A stretch of DNA of 64,000 nt from Ficedula albicollis (GCF_000247815.1 NC_021671.1:24098501-24162500), one strand, 5' to 3'; positions 23,552-36,043 are shown, numbered from the stretch's first letter. Notes: generated from the sequence alone by a model not told the origin. Program-made: numbers and translations.

Positions 23552-23691
23552 ATTTTCTATTGGAATACGAAATTATGCTGCTTGGTAGCATATTTGTAGA
23601 TTATTATGCATCTGCATTTGACTATATAACAACTTATTGCACCTGCTAAAGAGCAGACTTCTTTCACGGTGTATAAATACCATAAGGTCTT

Positions 23692-24580
23692 CACTGTAGA
23701 CAGAACAGTTACAATTACATTGCTAGAACAGAGTTAGGCAATGTAATATTTTTATTCAACTATGTTACTTCAAGTCTGTATCCACAGATACATGTATCTT
23801 TGGTCATCAAAGAAAATTTTTGCCTGGCAAAACATAATCTCCACATCATCAGTACTAATCTATTTTCAGGCAGATGAAATATCTCCATATATTTGAGTTC
23901 CCAGATGCTGAGTGGAGATTTACTCAATAACTCTGAAGGAAATTAGAGGGAAATGCTTGTCAGGGTTTGATCCAGCACAGGAGCTTGACACAGGCCACGT
24001 GTCAGGATAGCTGTTGCTGAGTACTGATTTGGCATTATTGCTTTATTAATTTTAATTAATAAAATACATCGGTTGCATCAAACCAGAGTTTATTAATCCT
24101 TAAGATAGGTTTTCAAAACTATGCCTATACTAACTGATCCACAGTCCCAAAATATTTTGATAACATTTGAACTACATTGCCTTTTCTGGGCAGAAGGCAC
24201 TAAATGTTTTCAGAGCCATGAATCAACTGTCAGATTTCAGTGCCATGGCTGCTTCTGTGAAAAATTGGTGTCACATAAGGCTCTCCCTTGTGATAAGGTT
24301 CACTTTGCTTTGTAGTCTCTAAATGTTAAGGGTTTTATATTTTTTAACAATGTGGAAATTTTGACACATGAATTATCAAAAATAGAAAAAGGCTTATCAG
24401 ATGTATATCCCAAGTATTAATATAGGACTGATTTATTTTTCAAAACATAATCAGCTAGGCATGAATTTGGATTCCACAACGTATCTGAAGCATCCTGTGG
24501 GCCTGGCAGGTATAACACGGGACTTCAAGGAGACTTGCACAGCTACAGAGTGACAGCTGAAGTAGAATATTAAATTAATA
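23692..24580. other. Unique AT-rich DNA, no gene recognised
   Basis: One frame of 64 codons at 24121-24315 has more cysteine and histidine than its neighbours, but no recognisable spacing of metal ligands and no exon signals. No mobile element recognised. Confidence 0.55.
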
Positions 24581-24582
24581 TA

Positions 24583-24800
24583 AATGTTGATTGGAAGGGA
24601 CTTCTGGAGGTCATCAAGTCCAACACTAACCTCAGAGTACGACTATTGCCAAAACTGAATGAGAGCAGACACAGCTTCTGTGGGTATTCTAGATTAGTTT
24701 GGGGCTTTTCCCCCCCTCATGTCCAGTTTGAACCTCTTAGACATAATTTGTCACTATTGTCTCTTATATTTTGTCTAGCTGGAAAAGAGATTATTCTTCA
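24583..24800 (-). mobile_element. CR1 LINE 3'-end fragment, minus orientation
   Basis: 'gattggaagggacttctgga' followed by 'ggtcatcaagtccaacac' is the reverse-complemented CR1 3' UTR start. 'ttgaacctcttagacataat' and 'ttgtcactattgtctcttat' continue the same element. It is 5'-truncated to about 200 bases and diverged. Confidence 0.72.
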
Positions 24801-25860
24801 TTCTGCAGGAAGGAGTCAACAGTCATCAAAAGTCATTGCTTACTATTCATAGCACGAGCTCCATGTATCGGACCCTGAACTTCTTTTCCAAGGGAATAGT
24901 TTCAGATGCTAGAGCATTTTTTCCTACTGCTAACATTTTTAATTTTCTCTTTTCCTGGGAGCTCTTGCCTTCCTATGTTCCTTAGATAGCCTTAGCCATG
25001 CTAGCTCATCTATGAGCAGTGGATGATAGGTCTTCCTTCTGCAGGTTCTCTGTGAAATTTCATTCAAACTCTTATCATTCCTCGTGAAGTAAAACCCATA
25101 TCTGCCTTTCTGTATTTCACCTCATTTAAACCGGATTAATTATATTCCAAGATTTTTGGAAATACTAAACTAAAACTTCCAGTAAGATGTTCAGATTTAG
25201 AGATACTTTTTCCAAAATTTTCAGTGCCTTTTTTTCTATTGAGTTTCCCACATGCAAACTTTTCCTTTGAATCATGCTCCAAAATAATATAACACTTTGG
25301 GCAGATATTTTAGGACTTAGAATGCTTATTGTTAGAATGAAAGCATTATGTTGAGGCCTAGGCTTCAACTTAATAACAAGAATCTGAAACTCATATCCCA
25401 GATACTGTAAGAGGATTCCAAAAGCAATTATAACCCCCAAGATGGTTTTGGTTATTCCTGTGTTTGTGACAACATTTTGTGTCATTGATCAATACCTCCA
25501 TCTTTTCATTTTTCCTGTGCAGCAGTAGATACTGAATACGACTTTCTATGAGTAATGCAAAGAATTGCAATGATTATTCTGAAACTTGAAAATATTAGCT
25601 TGATGCCTCAGGGGCATCATGTTGAGCTAGTTCTCATTAGTTGCAGGACTGCCAGTAATCTAGCAGCTTTTTGAATGCTGGCCAACTACAGCAGTGAATT
25701 TTGCCAGGTAATGTGACAAATCAAGTTGTATTTGTGTAAGTAGCCTCGGTTCCTAACTAAGATTTAGGAACTTGACAAATCCCCATCAACCTACATAAAA
25801 ATGGGAAACTTTGTGACCTTTATCTAAATTACTCTGAAACTTCATTTATTTTGTAGTTTT
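24800..25860. other. Unique AT-rich DNA, no gene recognised
   Basis: A minus-strand frame of 106 codons (25165-25485) is the longest here. It begins in hydrophobic sequence but shows no family signature, splice context or upstream promoter. I treat it as chance. Confidence 0.5.
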
Positions 25861-25871
25861 GGTTTGGCTTG

Positions 25872-26326
<455 letters not shown>

Positions 26327-29274
26327 CTATCTTTGGTTTATTATAGTGATTTTCTGAGAAAGAAAACAAAACAACTCCCTCTATGTCGATCCTATGTCAT
26401 GCTGATACTGTTCTAGATTATCTCTATGACATTTGAATTCTTTCCAGCTCGAGGGGAGAGAGAAGGACACTGTGTATTTCTGTATTCAGAATTATATTCT
26501 AGTTATGTTCACAGTCAAGTCAATAGTTGAGAAACTTCTTTTCAAAAACATTGAGCTCCAAGTATGATGTCCTTACATGGAAAACCAATCTCTTTAGTTG
26601 TTCCTAGATGTTGTTTTCAGAAAACTTTGTCTTACATATGTCTTATATATGTCTATTGCTAATTAAAACACATTATAGGTATTTTATTGATAAGAAAGTG
26701 GACACAACCTTCTGAATTGATGAATTTATGTCCTCTTGTCACAATGAGTGAAGATTTATGTAGACATGTGACTATCCTGAGTTTACCTTGACCGGGTAGA
26801 AAATTACTTTTGCTATAATGAGTTGTTTTCATGCTTGATGGATTGGACTTCTCCAATGGAACCTATACCTTGTTTTGATTTTCTCAAGGCAAGAGGTGGA
26901 CTCTTTGCCCTTGAGAATGATTTTCAGTACAACAAAATCTTTAAACCTTTCTATACTAACTAGAAACAGAAGCAGAACTTTGTCAGAAAGCACTCAAAAC
27001 ATTCATTAGTGGATGCAAATGTAGAGAAGAAAAATAAAAGTTTCCATAATAAGTAGAAAAAATGACAAGTCAGTGTCATCACTGAGCTATCAGAATAGAA
27101 GAATGATACTTAATGTAAATAGTTTTCTAAATTATATATAATATGAGAAATAAGAACAGAATAAAAATACATTCTAGTAGTAGAAAAGAGAAATTTTCTC
27201 TACGAAGGTAATGAAAACATACATTTGATAAATGCAGGTTGAAAACCAAATGCAAATTCCAAGTCAAGCACATTTACAAATAAACAAAGGGATGGCTTGT
27301 TCATTCACATTCTGAAGCATTTACAACTAATTTATTGAAAGGAATAACTAGAGGGCCTAGGGAGCTACAGATTAGTTAATTTTGTACTTACACTGGTTAC
27401 TGTTTTCTATAGAAATACATGAATAACAAAGAGGAAGGACGGGACACCTTAACAAATATTTACCTTTTGTATCCTCTCTCTTATACTGGTATTTGAATGC
27501 AGACTCTGGTTCAAACCTAATTGGTAAAGAAGATTACCATATGCCATTGGTTTCTTTGTCTAATCTGTCTTGATATCCATTGAAGTCCCTGATGAAAAAC
27601 TAAGGAAGAAAAATGAGTAACCAAAGGGAAAGAATTTCACTGAACTAAATACTAAGAAAAACACCCCAAAATGTTATTAACAACTGCAATGATTCAAAAA
27701 ATCCCATGAGAAATGAGATATGTTCACCCTTAGAGATAAATGATAGCACTATCAAAGTGACTTACTGAAATAAATGAATTAGAAAAGGTGTGAATCCATT
27801 CCACATAAGATTGCTAATAACAATGAAAATGAGCAATATTGCTACCTGTGATAACACTATTCAAGAAGATTAGGAAAATGCAGAAGTCCTGTTTGTTTTG
27901 ATAGAAAATGTAATTCTAAAAGCATACAATTACTTTTTATCTTTTTTAAAGGGAACAAAAAATTGACAGCAGCTGATAGTATCAGAATGGGTGACTGGAA
28001 CACAGCAATCTCATAGAGATGCCTTGTTGATGTCCTAGTTGATATCAGTAAGTTTTAGTGCTGTATTATAAACAGAGATGAGATCTCTATGTTGAAGTTC
28101 AGCATGACTTATTATCCCTCTGCAGTGCTACTTTAATCTTCTCATTTTTAATTGTGTAATTAGTATTTTTTGAAAAAACATTGTCTTTATAATTCTAAGA
28201 TTCTTTCCTCCAAAATATTTCCTACTGCTCAATTTAAGAATACCAATTTTTATTTCTTAAGTTAAACAATAATTTTGTTTTCTCTGTATTAGTAGGATCA
28301 TTTTAAGATTTTTATTGCCTAAAATAACTAACTATTTTAAGTTTATCCTTGCTCAGTATGTCAATGTTATTTTGTATCTGATGTGCTATGCCATTATGCT
28401 GAGGTTTTAATTTATTTTCTTAAGATTTTTTAATTAAAATAGTTGCATCAGGACAATGATTGGGCTAGAAGATAAATTTGCCTTATAATAATGTTTTTTT
28501 TTTTTTTGGTAGTAGGCTATATCCTCTTACTTTAGATTGCCATGTTCACTTTCTAATGAAATCAGGAAAGTGATGCAACTTACATGTACAGAAAAATCCA
28601 CTTAAACTTAAAGTTAAAAATGCTTATACTAGGTCATAGGTAGTTTGAACTTTGGGATTATTACAAAGAAAAAATAAAAACAAACTGATACTCACAATAT
28701 AACTTGTCTTTTCTCTGTTTCAAAGCATTTCTTTCTTGGTTCAATCAAAACTGAGCTCATAGATCTTCATTATATTTTTATATTTTTTAAAGAAAATAAT
28801 TTTAGATACAAAGACAGAAATTCTTTAGAAATAATTTATCTGTGCAATGGCAAGTCAAATATTAGAAAATAATTGAAAGATGTTTCTTCCTTCACAATGG
28901 AATTTTCTTTGTTGGGAGATGTTTAAGATTTCTCTTTCAGATTTCTCAAGCCAAGTCTATCTTCTACATGTGAGAAACTCCCAGACACAAGTTCTACACC
29001 TATGGGACTCCAGAGATACATATGAATATTTTGTGCAGAGAAAATACTATTGTATTCCATCAGATAATCAGTTAACCTGGAATTTTGATTTAAAAGATAG
29101 AATAAATGGTACAATACAATCAGAACTGGAAATCTGGTGAACTAACATCTAGTACAGACAAATGGACATCAGTATTGGACGAAACTAATTTTAATTCAGT
29201 TCAGAAAAAAAAATGCTATTTTTTGCATTTTTCTGGGCAGAAATGAAAATATTATTTTAGCCATCCAAGTGGAT
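26327..29274. other. Unique AT-rich DNA, no gene recognised
   Basis: About 2.9 kb without a mobile-element match. A T run lies at about 28495-28508. The frame at 28880-29140 (86 codons) and its antisense counterpart have no domain or exon signals. Confidence 0.6.
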
Positions 29275-29315
29275 GATACTACTACTACTACTATTACTAC
29301 TACTACTACTACTTC
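29275..29315. repeat. (ACT)n trinucleotide microsatellite
   Basis: About a dozen copies of 'act/tac' with one 'att' interruption, followed by a decayed 'aataat' stretch to about 29360. Simple sequence. Confidence 0.9.
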
Positions 29316-29364
29316 TGCTACTTAATAATAACAAAATTACTACTAATAATAGTAATAAAGTATT

Positions 29365-29455
29365 CATGGCCTTCCCCTGGACTTGCTTCAACAGTCTGTG
29401 CTCTTCCTGTGCTGGGGACCCCAGAGTTGTCCTGTACTCCAGGTAGGATCATAAC
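29365..29455 (-). mobile_element. CR1 LINE short fragment, minus orientation
   Basis: 'cctggacttgcttcaaca', 'ctggggaccccagagttgt' and 'gtactccaggtaggatc' follow in order the reverse complement of the CR1 ORF2 C-terminal region. Both ends are truncated. The fragment is about 90 bases. Confidence 0.75.
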
Positions 29456-29731
29456 TCATGTCAGTTCATCCATCATCTACTTTCATTTTAATAACATTAT
29501 AGTGTCTCAAACAGGCAGAGAACTCTAGTGGGTTTTGTGCCACTACAATTAACTCCAAGTTTATTAAAATTTTGAATAGTCCTAGACATCTAAGTTTAAG
29601 ATGAATAAAGTTCCACTGATGGCATGGACAAGATTTCTGTTGACCATTAGTGGAAATCACGTGAACAGCTAGGGATCCACTTGGTTGCCTAAAGCACCTG
29701 CTGCTTTTTAAGATACCCTGATGTAATCCAT

Positions 29732-29825
29732 CCAAACACAGCTGGGTGTTATATCTCTCATCTTCCTTAGTTATCACGCCAAACACAACTGAGTGTTATA
29801 TCTCTCATCTTCCTTAGTTATCACT
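29732..29825. repeat. Direct tandem duplication, 47-bp unit, two copies
   Basis: 'ccaaacacagctgggtgtta' to 'cttagttatcac' at 29732-29778 is repeated at 29779-29825 with two to three substitutions. Confidence 0.9.
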
Positions 29826-31090
29826 GGATATCTCAAATGATACAACAGTCAGGCCCTCTGCTGTCTGTGTTGTCTGAATTTTACCCTTATTACCAACATT
29901 TTTACACCATGGGATTTCCATACATTAAATCACAGCTTTGACAGGGTTGCCCTGCAGTTTTTGATCATTCACAGTGTTCTATCTGGAATGCATAGTGGCT
30001 TTCATGAAGTAGCTGTGCCACACTGGGTGCAAACCTCAGTCTGCCTTGAGCCTAAAGGAGGGGGCTGCTGATGTCATGCTGCAGTCATCCTCCTACAGTT
30101 ATACCTTCCTGCAAAGGAGAAATTAAAGTCCAATAATTAATTTTGTTGAGTCTCGGCTTCAATATTATATACACTGTACACAATTTGAGATAATATTTTT
30201 TCTACATATTTTGAAATTAAAACCTGTATCCCAATTGTTAAAAAATTTATGTTTTGCACTTCCAGGTCATCTTGCATGCTAAAACCTGCATGTGTATGTG
30301 TGGCTTTCATAGGCATTAGTTCAGATTGCTTTTAAGAAAAGCAAACATATAAATCTTTCTTTTCTAATCATCATCATCATCAACAATAAAATGCTGTGAT
30401 TTCACAACTGCGATATACATTCTAATTTAAAAAATCTCTTACTGAGATTTTTCTAGGATAGTGTTACAGTCTTCAGTTTTTTCCTGAATCCCACAAAATG
30501 AAAGGTGACAAAATGTTTGTTTCAGAGCTGTAAAAATATCCCAGAGTCATGAGTTCTCTGGGGTGAAACACCCATCGTTCTATGAATGCTTTTGTTTAAT
30601 CTTTTCAATTAAATACTGTCTAGCTACTCTTTAAACCTACCATGCTGCAAAGATTTTCCTCTCCTTTACAGGTAACAAATGTATTGTGGATGATTAGTCA
30701 AAATGACAGTAGAAACTATCTATGTGAAATGATTTGCATTTTTTTCTTTCTTTTTTTCTTTTTCCTTGTTTATGTTTTCTGATGTTATAAATGTCGTGTG
30801 GAGAATGACTTACTGCTGAGAAGAATTGCACATTAAATTACTTCTGCACCACATGCCACTCACACAATAGCAAAACATCACCAGTCATCTTTACTTGGGA
30901 GAATTTTTGGCATCTAGGTTAAGCTAAATTCTTTATGTAAAAATTTGGTTTTGCGACTATTAATGATTTTTTTTTTTTTTATTTCAGGATAAGAAAAAGA
31001 CCTGCTGATGAGCTATTTTAATTTACTAATCTTCTCCATCATAATATACATTTTTTAAATTCATACTAAATAGCCAGTCACAACCTTAAG
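29826..31090. other. AT-rich DNA, no gene recognised; no 3' LTR found
   Basis: A short (ATC)n run lies at about 30366-30385 and T-rich tracts near 30738-30770. I looked here for a minus-strand 3' LTR matching the candidate 5' LTR at 36.0-36.5 kb and saw none, so the provirus appears truncated on this side. Confidence 0.5.
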
Positions 31091-31141
31091 AGATCTTTAT
31101 ACATGTCATTTGTTTCATTTGCAAGGATTTCAGCTTTCATG

Positions 31142-32222
31142 TCACTTTAATATTCTTAATCCTGTCCCCAGGACACTAGTTGCATCTCTCCTTGATAGTT
31201 TTGGAGAGGTGAGGTTTTGTTCATGCAACCATAATAACCACCTTGCACAGGATGTTAACAGGTTTACTTGCAGGGATTTTAATCTGCATTGATAATTCCA
31301 CTCATTTAAAGGACCATGAAAGATTAAATACCACTTGTTGCTGGCTTTTATATTTGATGGAAAAGGGTCTAATTTTAAAAATCTGTGGAGATGAGATTCA
31401 AGGAGTCTTACCAAGAGCTTTGGAGGTAGTGGGATGGATTTTGGGGGTTTAGATTTTGCTGTGCCAGCATAAATCATCACAGTTGCAATTGTGGACTCAT
31501 CATACCTCCACATGCATGCTTTCCCTTTCCATACTCACTGTAATGCTCATTGCTGGTGTTACAAGCTGCTGGCCTTGTAACATCTATTCCACTTCTGAAG
31601 GAGGTATCTTGGACCTAAATAAGTTCTCTGTTGCTGCTTAGAAATTGTATTTCAGACATTATAGTATTTCCCTCTGTCAAATTAATATTATTAGGCAGAG
31701 ATCCTAAATTTGTACAACTACAACTTGCTTCATTAACAATTTTAATATAAATGCTTTTGGGATTAAGAGTGGTGATGACCTGTGCCATAGTTATCATAAT
31801 AAGTAAACAAAGTGGGGGTTTCCATTCAGTGGGTTGGCTTGTTAATTCATGTGCCAAATTTATTTCACTCTAGTGCTGATTTCTTCTATGAGAAGGATGA
31901 GCAGTCCTTCAGTGGCTAATCTGATCTTCAGTGGAAATGTGTTGGCATCATTCCCAGTATCATTCCTGAGAAAGTAAATAGCACAAGTCTCAGGGAGGTT
32001 TGGCCAGACTGATTTCCCATTAAAAAGAAGGAAAAATCCACCATGCACTAACTCTATGCTTAGTACCACTGCCATTAGTAGATTCCCAAGTGGTCCATGA
32101 GGTTTAGTTAGAGTCATAGGCACAGTTCTGATCTGTGGCAAAGTTTCCATAACAGGCTGGCTGCAATGCTGTAGGATGTTTCCCTTCAATGGAAGGTGGA
32201 ACACCTGATTCAGGTTTTGCAA
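31142..32222 (-). pseudogene. Retroviral envelope remnant, broken into several frames
   Basis: Minus-strand frames 32222-31860, 31857-31615 and 31513-31142 follow the integrase remnant. The first carries NGKSVWPNLPETCAIYFL, resembling a conserved segment of retroviral surface glycoproteins. The last ends with VLGTGLRILK, which resembles the junction region ahead of the transmembrane subunit in many ERVs. No signal peptide, furin site or complete transmembrane subunit is recognisable. The frames are interrupted by stops and frameshifts. The assignment rests on position and two short motifs. Confidence 0.5.
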
Positions 32223-32313
32223 AGAATGCTTGGTGGGCTCATACCAAACATTTAGTTGGTAAAGTACTCTGGAAAGTCAAGTGTCCTACTAGGTCATGTG
32301 TGGCTTAAATGCT

Positions 32314-32508
32314 CTATTTCAATAAGTAATTAGCCCTTTCTCTGATTATACTTTTCTCACAGTAATATGGGGTGTGGAACAGGGTTCCTTCCAGCTGCAC
32401 CCATTCTTGCTCCTCCGTATATGAGAACTGTGTCCCACTATCAGTTTGTGTGGTATTAGGAAGGAGTAGGATCAGCCTTTTTTCCTTTAGTTGCCATGAG
32501 TTGCCCAA
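32314..32508 (-). pseudogene. Integrase catalytic-core remnant
   Basis: The 64-codon minus-strand frame contains TDSGTQF, the segment carrying the second catalytic aspartate. It continues to FHTPYYCE and IIRERANYLLK, where the third catalytic residue (Glu) is expected. The spacing between them agrees with the D-D-35-E integrase family. Upstream core sequence with the first aspartate is not in the same frame. Truncated and inactive. Confidence 0.75.
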
Positions 32509-32607
32509 AGACTACTTCTACATCTGTGAGAGTGTATCAATATCTTGTAGAGTGACCTGATAAAATCAATATACCAGGTAGTCCACCAGGTAGTGAAGGT
32601 TTTTTCT

Positions 32608-32862
32608 TCATTGTTTTGTGAGGTTGACTTTAGCATGGTGATCTAATTGTAATTTTATTCTACACTGGGGGCATCCTTTAAGAACAGTTTCATGACTTTT
32701 CCTGTTTAGTTGCCAGTTTGCCCTATGCAGTAAAATACAGTACTTCCTTGCAGTGTGACCTAATGTGGCTGAGCAATGATAGAAAATCCAGGTATATTTT
32801 TTTCGAATAAAGTCCCCATTAACTGTTGTAATTCTTTCTTGTGTTGGAGCATTTGTATTCAT
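32608..32862 (-). pseudogene. Integrase N-terminal zinc-binding segment, remnant
   Basis: The 84-codon minus-strand frame contains histidines followed by a C-P-Q-C pair (KGCPQC), which fits the H-H-C-C zinc-binding domain at the start of retroviral integrases. It lies between the RT remnant and the integrase core remnant in the right order. The exact histidine ligands cannot be assigned with certainty because of substitutions. Confidence 0.55.
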
Positions 32863-33039
32863 CCTATTTTTCTTAAAGCAGAGGAACTACTGTTCTGCCT
32901 GCTATCCACCAAATACCCCAAAATTTTACTTTTTTTACTTATTGACAGATTTAATGTGTAATTTCAAATTCTGCTTCATTTAATGTTTCCCATACTGCTT
33001 CTGTTACTTCCCTTACCTTTTTGTGGGAATCTTCTCCAT

Positions 33040-33430
33040 TTAGAATATCATCTATGTTTTGGTAGTTTCACATTTAATGTGAGACCATCAGTAAAAATGC
33101 AGCAAGTGCAGCAATGAGCAATCATGGGTGAATGCTTGCTCCTCTGAGGAAGCCTTTTAAAGGTATATCGAACTTCTCACTGTGTAATGGCAAACTGCAC
33201 TTCATCTTGTTCAAGTAAAGGACTCATGAAAAATGTGTCTTAAAATCTAGAGCAAGCATCCAAGCATGAGCTGTATCAGTGCCACTGTCTCAGCAATATT
33301 TGGAACTGCAGCAGTTAAAGATGCATTAGCATTTAATTGTTGGTAATCAACTGTAAAATGCCACTGCCCAGTTGGCTTTTTACTGGCCACACTGGTAAAT
33401 TATAAGATGAATGAGTCCTTTTAATAATGA
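33040..33430 (-). pseudogene. Retroviral reverse-transcriptase remnant
   Basis: The minus strand shows the finger-region motif YNLPVWPVK at about 33410-33380 and, in another frame, HFTVDYQQLNANA. Further on there is an N-I-D-D box (33047-33058) where the Y-x-D-D catalytic motif is expected. Order and spacing fit a retroviral RT rather than the CR1 type. A frameshift near 33375 and several stops between 33250 and 33060 kill the frame. The first residue of the catalytic box is Asn instead of Tyr. The RNase H segment between this and integrase is not recognisable. Confidence 0.8.
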
Positions 33431-33604
33431 GTCTTTTTTTTTCCCAATATGTCAATGTTTTTTCAGTCCCTGTAAGTGCTGCTATTAGCAGGGGTTACTG
33501 TTTTACTTTAGTAACTTTAGTAGAAGACCATGGCATTGATGTCTCTGATAGATTTATTAAAATTGTCCCACATTCTTTCTCATTCTACTTGTATCCCTGG
33601 CAAC

Positions 33605-34566
33605 CTAGTGCCTCTCACTCCACAAAGTTCCATTTGGGAGTTTCCCGGTTTGCCCACAAAGTAAATTAAATCCTAAAAGGCTTGTGTTGGCAGCCCCCAC
33701 AAGCATTTCAACCTTAATAAACAATTTTTCCTCTGAAAGCCAGACAGAAAATTTTTCTGTGGGATGCTCAGGAGCTTTAACAATAACCCATCCCATCCAG
33801 GACCCACAATTCACTAATTTCTACACAAATCCACTCCAGGTAGCTACATCCATTGGCCGCACACATCCCTCTTGCTGCTTAGGAGCTGTGGTGTTTTGGA
33901 CATGAACCTCCCATGTTCCATTCTGAAAGTTTGCTGCAAAAGTCTTTAGACTGTCTGGAAGACTCTGAGTGAGAAGGATTAAATCTGGATTTAAAGGTGC
34001 TAACATAAGAGACCCTGTAAGCCTACCCCTCTCATACACAGCCTGAGTACAAGCTGCCTTCTGCACAGAGTCTGTGAGATCAGAGAATCCAGTTGTTTTA
34101 ATAACCAGCAGGTCTCCCCTGTCCTGCAGATATATTCCTCCTGCCTAGTATACCACCCACACAGCTAAATAGCCATGATCTCTGGGACTTGTGGGTAAAA
34201 CATGCCAAGACCCCAACAACCTCCTGCTTCTTCCTCACTCCACAAAATCTAATCTCCCCAGTCAGAGAGTCGCCATACATATTCCATCTCAGATTCTTCC
34301 AAATGCCTGGAAAACTAGCAATTTCACTAATTCTGAAGGAGAACATGGAATTGTACACACTGTCTTATGAATTCCCTTCTCCTCCTCTTGCCACCCTCAG
34401 TATTAATTAATGGTTGTAAAGGGAAAGCATAAGGGAGAGGGGCAGAGACCACAATAATATTTTCTTCACTGCCATCCGAAATGCTCCCATACCAAATATC
34501 AGAATGCTCATAATGGGTTAATTTGTGGATTTTACTAGCCATTCCTGGAGAGGGTAATTGACTCAT
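33605..34566 (-). pseudogene. Retroviral polyprotein segment upstream of reverse transcriptase (protease-position), broken
   Basis: Four overlapping minus-strand frames (34566-34327, 34358-34098, 34066-33821, 33814-33605) follow each other in different frames up to the reverse transcriptase. Visible peptides include SLPDSLKTFAANFQNGTWEV and, near the 3' end, SLLGFNLLCGQTGKLPNGTLW. A protease or dUTPase-like domain would be expected here. I see no intact D-S/T-G protease box, so the domain assignment is by position only. At least three frame changes and internal stops make it non-functional. Confidence 0.5.
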
Positions 34567-34595
34567 AACAGATGTAATGTTTCTTGCAGATGTTT

Positions 34596-34871
34596 GGCAA
34601 GCTTTTCTGCTGTAGATAACTGCTATTTTAAAATTCCAGTTTCAGCAAGTTTCCAATTTTTCTATAATCCCCTATTTAAAAGCCAATGAAGCTTTTATCA
34701 CATCACTTTTTTGATAGAATTTTGCATTTCTTTCTAGAGGCAAGCTTTTCTGCTGTAGATAACTGCTATTTTAAAATTCCAGTTTCAGCTACAAATGAAT
34801 CTATGCAAGTTTCCAATTTTTCTATAATCCCCTCAGTTTTTTGATAGAATTTTGCATTTCTTTCTAGAGGT
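34596..34871. repeat. Imperfect tandem duplication, ~140-bp unit, with complementary losses
   Basis: 'ggcaagcttttctgctgtag' starts at 34596 and again at 34739; both copies end with 'ttttgcatttctttctagagg'. Copy 1 has about 30 bases ('tatttaaaagccaatgaag...') missing from copy 2. Copy 2 has 'tacaaatgaatctatg' missing from copy 1. It lies inside the provirus, just upstream of its pol remnant. Confidence 0.88.
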
Positions 34872-36020
34872 GGAGATTTTTCAGTTCTCATTGTGCATGG
34901 TCAACAAATATCTAATGCAACACGGATACTTGTCTCTTTTCTTGCTTTTATTTTCTGTTGTGTTAAACATCACTAAATACAGTCTATGATCTTACCTTTC
35001 CAAGACCTTTTAATAGTCTTTCCAAAAATGTGATACTGAAAATTTTTGTACTTTGGTTTTTGAAAAGCTTTTCAAAAAGACTGGAGCTTCAGCATAATCT
35101 CTACCAGCCAACAAATTCTACTAGTAGCTTTTACTGTACCAAAATTATATACATGTTTGTGCAATCTGTATTTTCTGTTTAAAGAGGCTAAATCTTATTA
35201 ATAAAATTTTCTTTGAAAAGTTTTGTTTGCTTACATGAGTTTTATTTCCTTGTCATTCCACAATTAGATGTAAATAATAATCTTACAAATGTGGCTAACA
35301 GAGCAAGATTTATTCACAGTATGGGTAAGGTTGGCTACTTAATGAAGCATTCTTCTTCTGACACAATCCCCAGTTGCTAAAACACAATTTTCCCTAAGAC
35401 ACAGTTGCGCCTGGGACTGAAAAATCATATTCAAAATCAATGAAATAATCTGGTGTTCAGGACAGCAGTATCTAAAGGATTTTCCTAAAAGTTTTGATAA
35501 GTGAATGCACTAGCATTGACTGAGGTGCAAGGGTCAAAACTCTCAGAACCAGCAAGTAAAAGGATCTTCCTGCCCCTAGTATGATAGCACATTTTTAAAA
35601 TTGTTTTATTCTTAAAAATATGCTCTGTGTTTCCCAAGGACCATTTCTTTTGAAAAACTAGTAAGTAATTAATTTGTAACTGCTTCCTTTTTGCTCCATT
35701 TCTTTCTTTCTTTCCCACGTTCTGTCTCCAGATAAAACAGGAGTTGTGCTAAAAGCATTGCTCACAACACCCTTGGTTTAGGATTTGCATTCTTTTTGAG
35801 AGAAGACTCAAACTCCATAGCACCTGATGGTGACTTAAAGTACCCCGACCCTCTTTTCTCTGTGAGATGGTGCTCCATTTCTGGACTGTGCACACAGAAA
35901 TTTCCCTGTGCCCCAATGGTGCCCATCCAGCAAGTGGCTCGCAGTGAAAAAGATGTTGCCTGGAGTCAGGCATGTGCTCAGGTGTTCCCCTGCATCCTTC
36001 CTATCTATCCCTCATGAAAC
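34872..36020 (-). other. Provirus leader / gag-position sequence, not recognised
   Basis: This interval lies where a leader and gag would be expected. Minus-strand frames at 35749-35973 (74 codons) and 35485-35718 (77 codons) show no gag landmarks: no zinc-knuckle CCHC box and no major homology region were seen. It may be too decayed to recognise, or it may be unrelated DNA between LTR and pol. Confidence 0.35.
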
Positions 36021-36038
36021 TGAATCACAGGGTCACCA
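36021..36038 (-). other. Candidate retroviral primer-binding site
   Basis: The minus strand reads TGGTGACCCTGTGATTCA, five bases after the proposed LTR end (CA at 36044). Retroviral primer-binding sites are 18 bases complementary to a tRNA 3' end and begin with TGG. The matching tRNA was not identified. Confidence 0.42.
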
Positions 36039-36043
36039 GCCTT

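Larger units (their letters stand above)
21077..23691. repeat. Large direct tandem duplication, ~1249-bp unit, two copies
   Basis: The sequence from 'agacattagaacaatagcat' at 21077 to 22325 recurs from 22326 to about 23691. Substitutions are few (for example 'aaggtact' versus 'aagatact', 'cagatgc' versus 'caaatgc', 'actaatc' versus 'actagtc'). The second copy is longer because a module of about 50-70 bp, 'cagtatagtatgcatgttta' through 'attcttcag', is present three times (from 23318, 23368 and 23436) rather than once (from 22070). The unit holds an LTR fragment and a candidate exon, so each appears twice. Confidence 0.96.
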
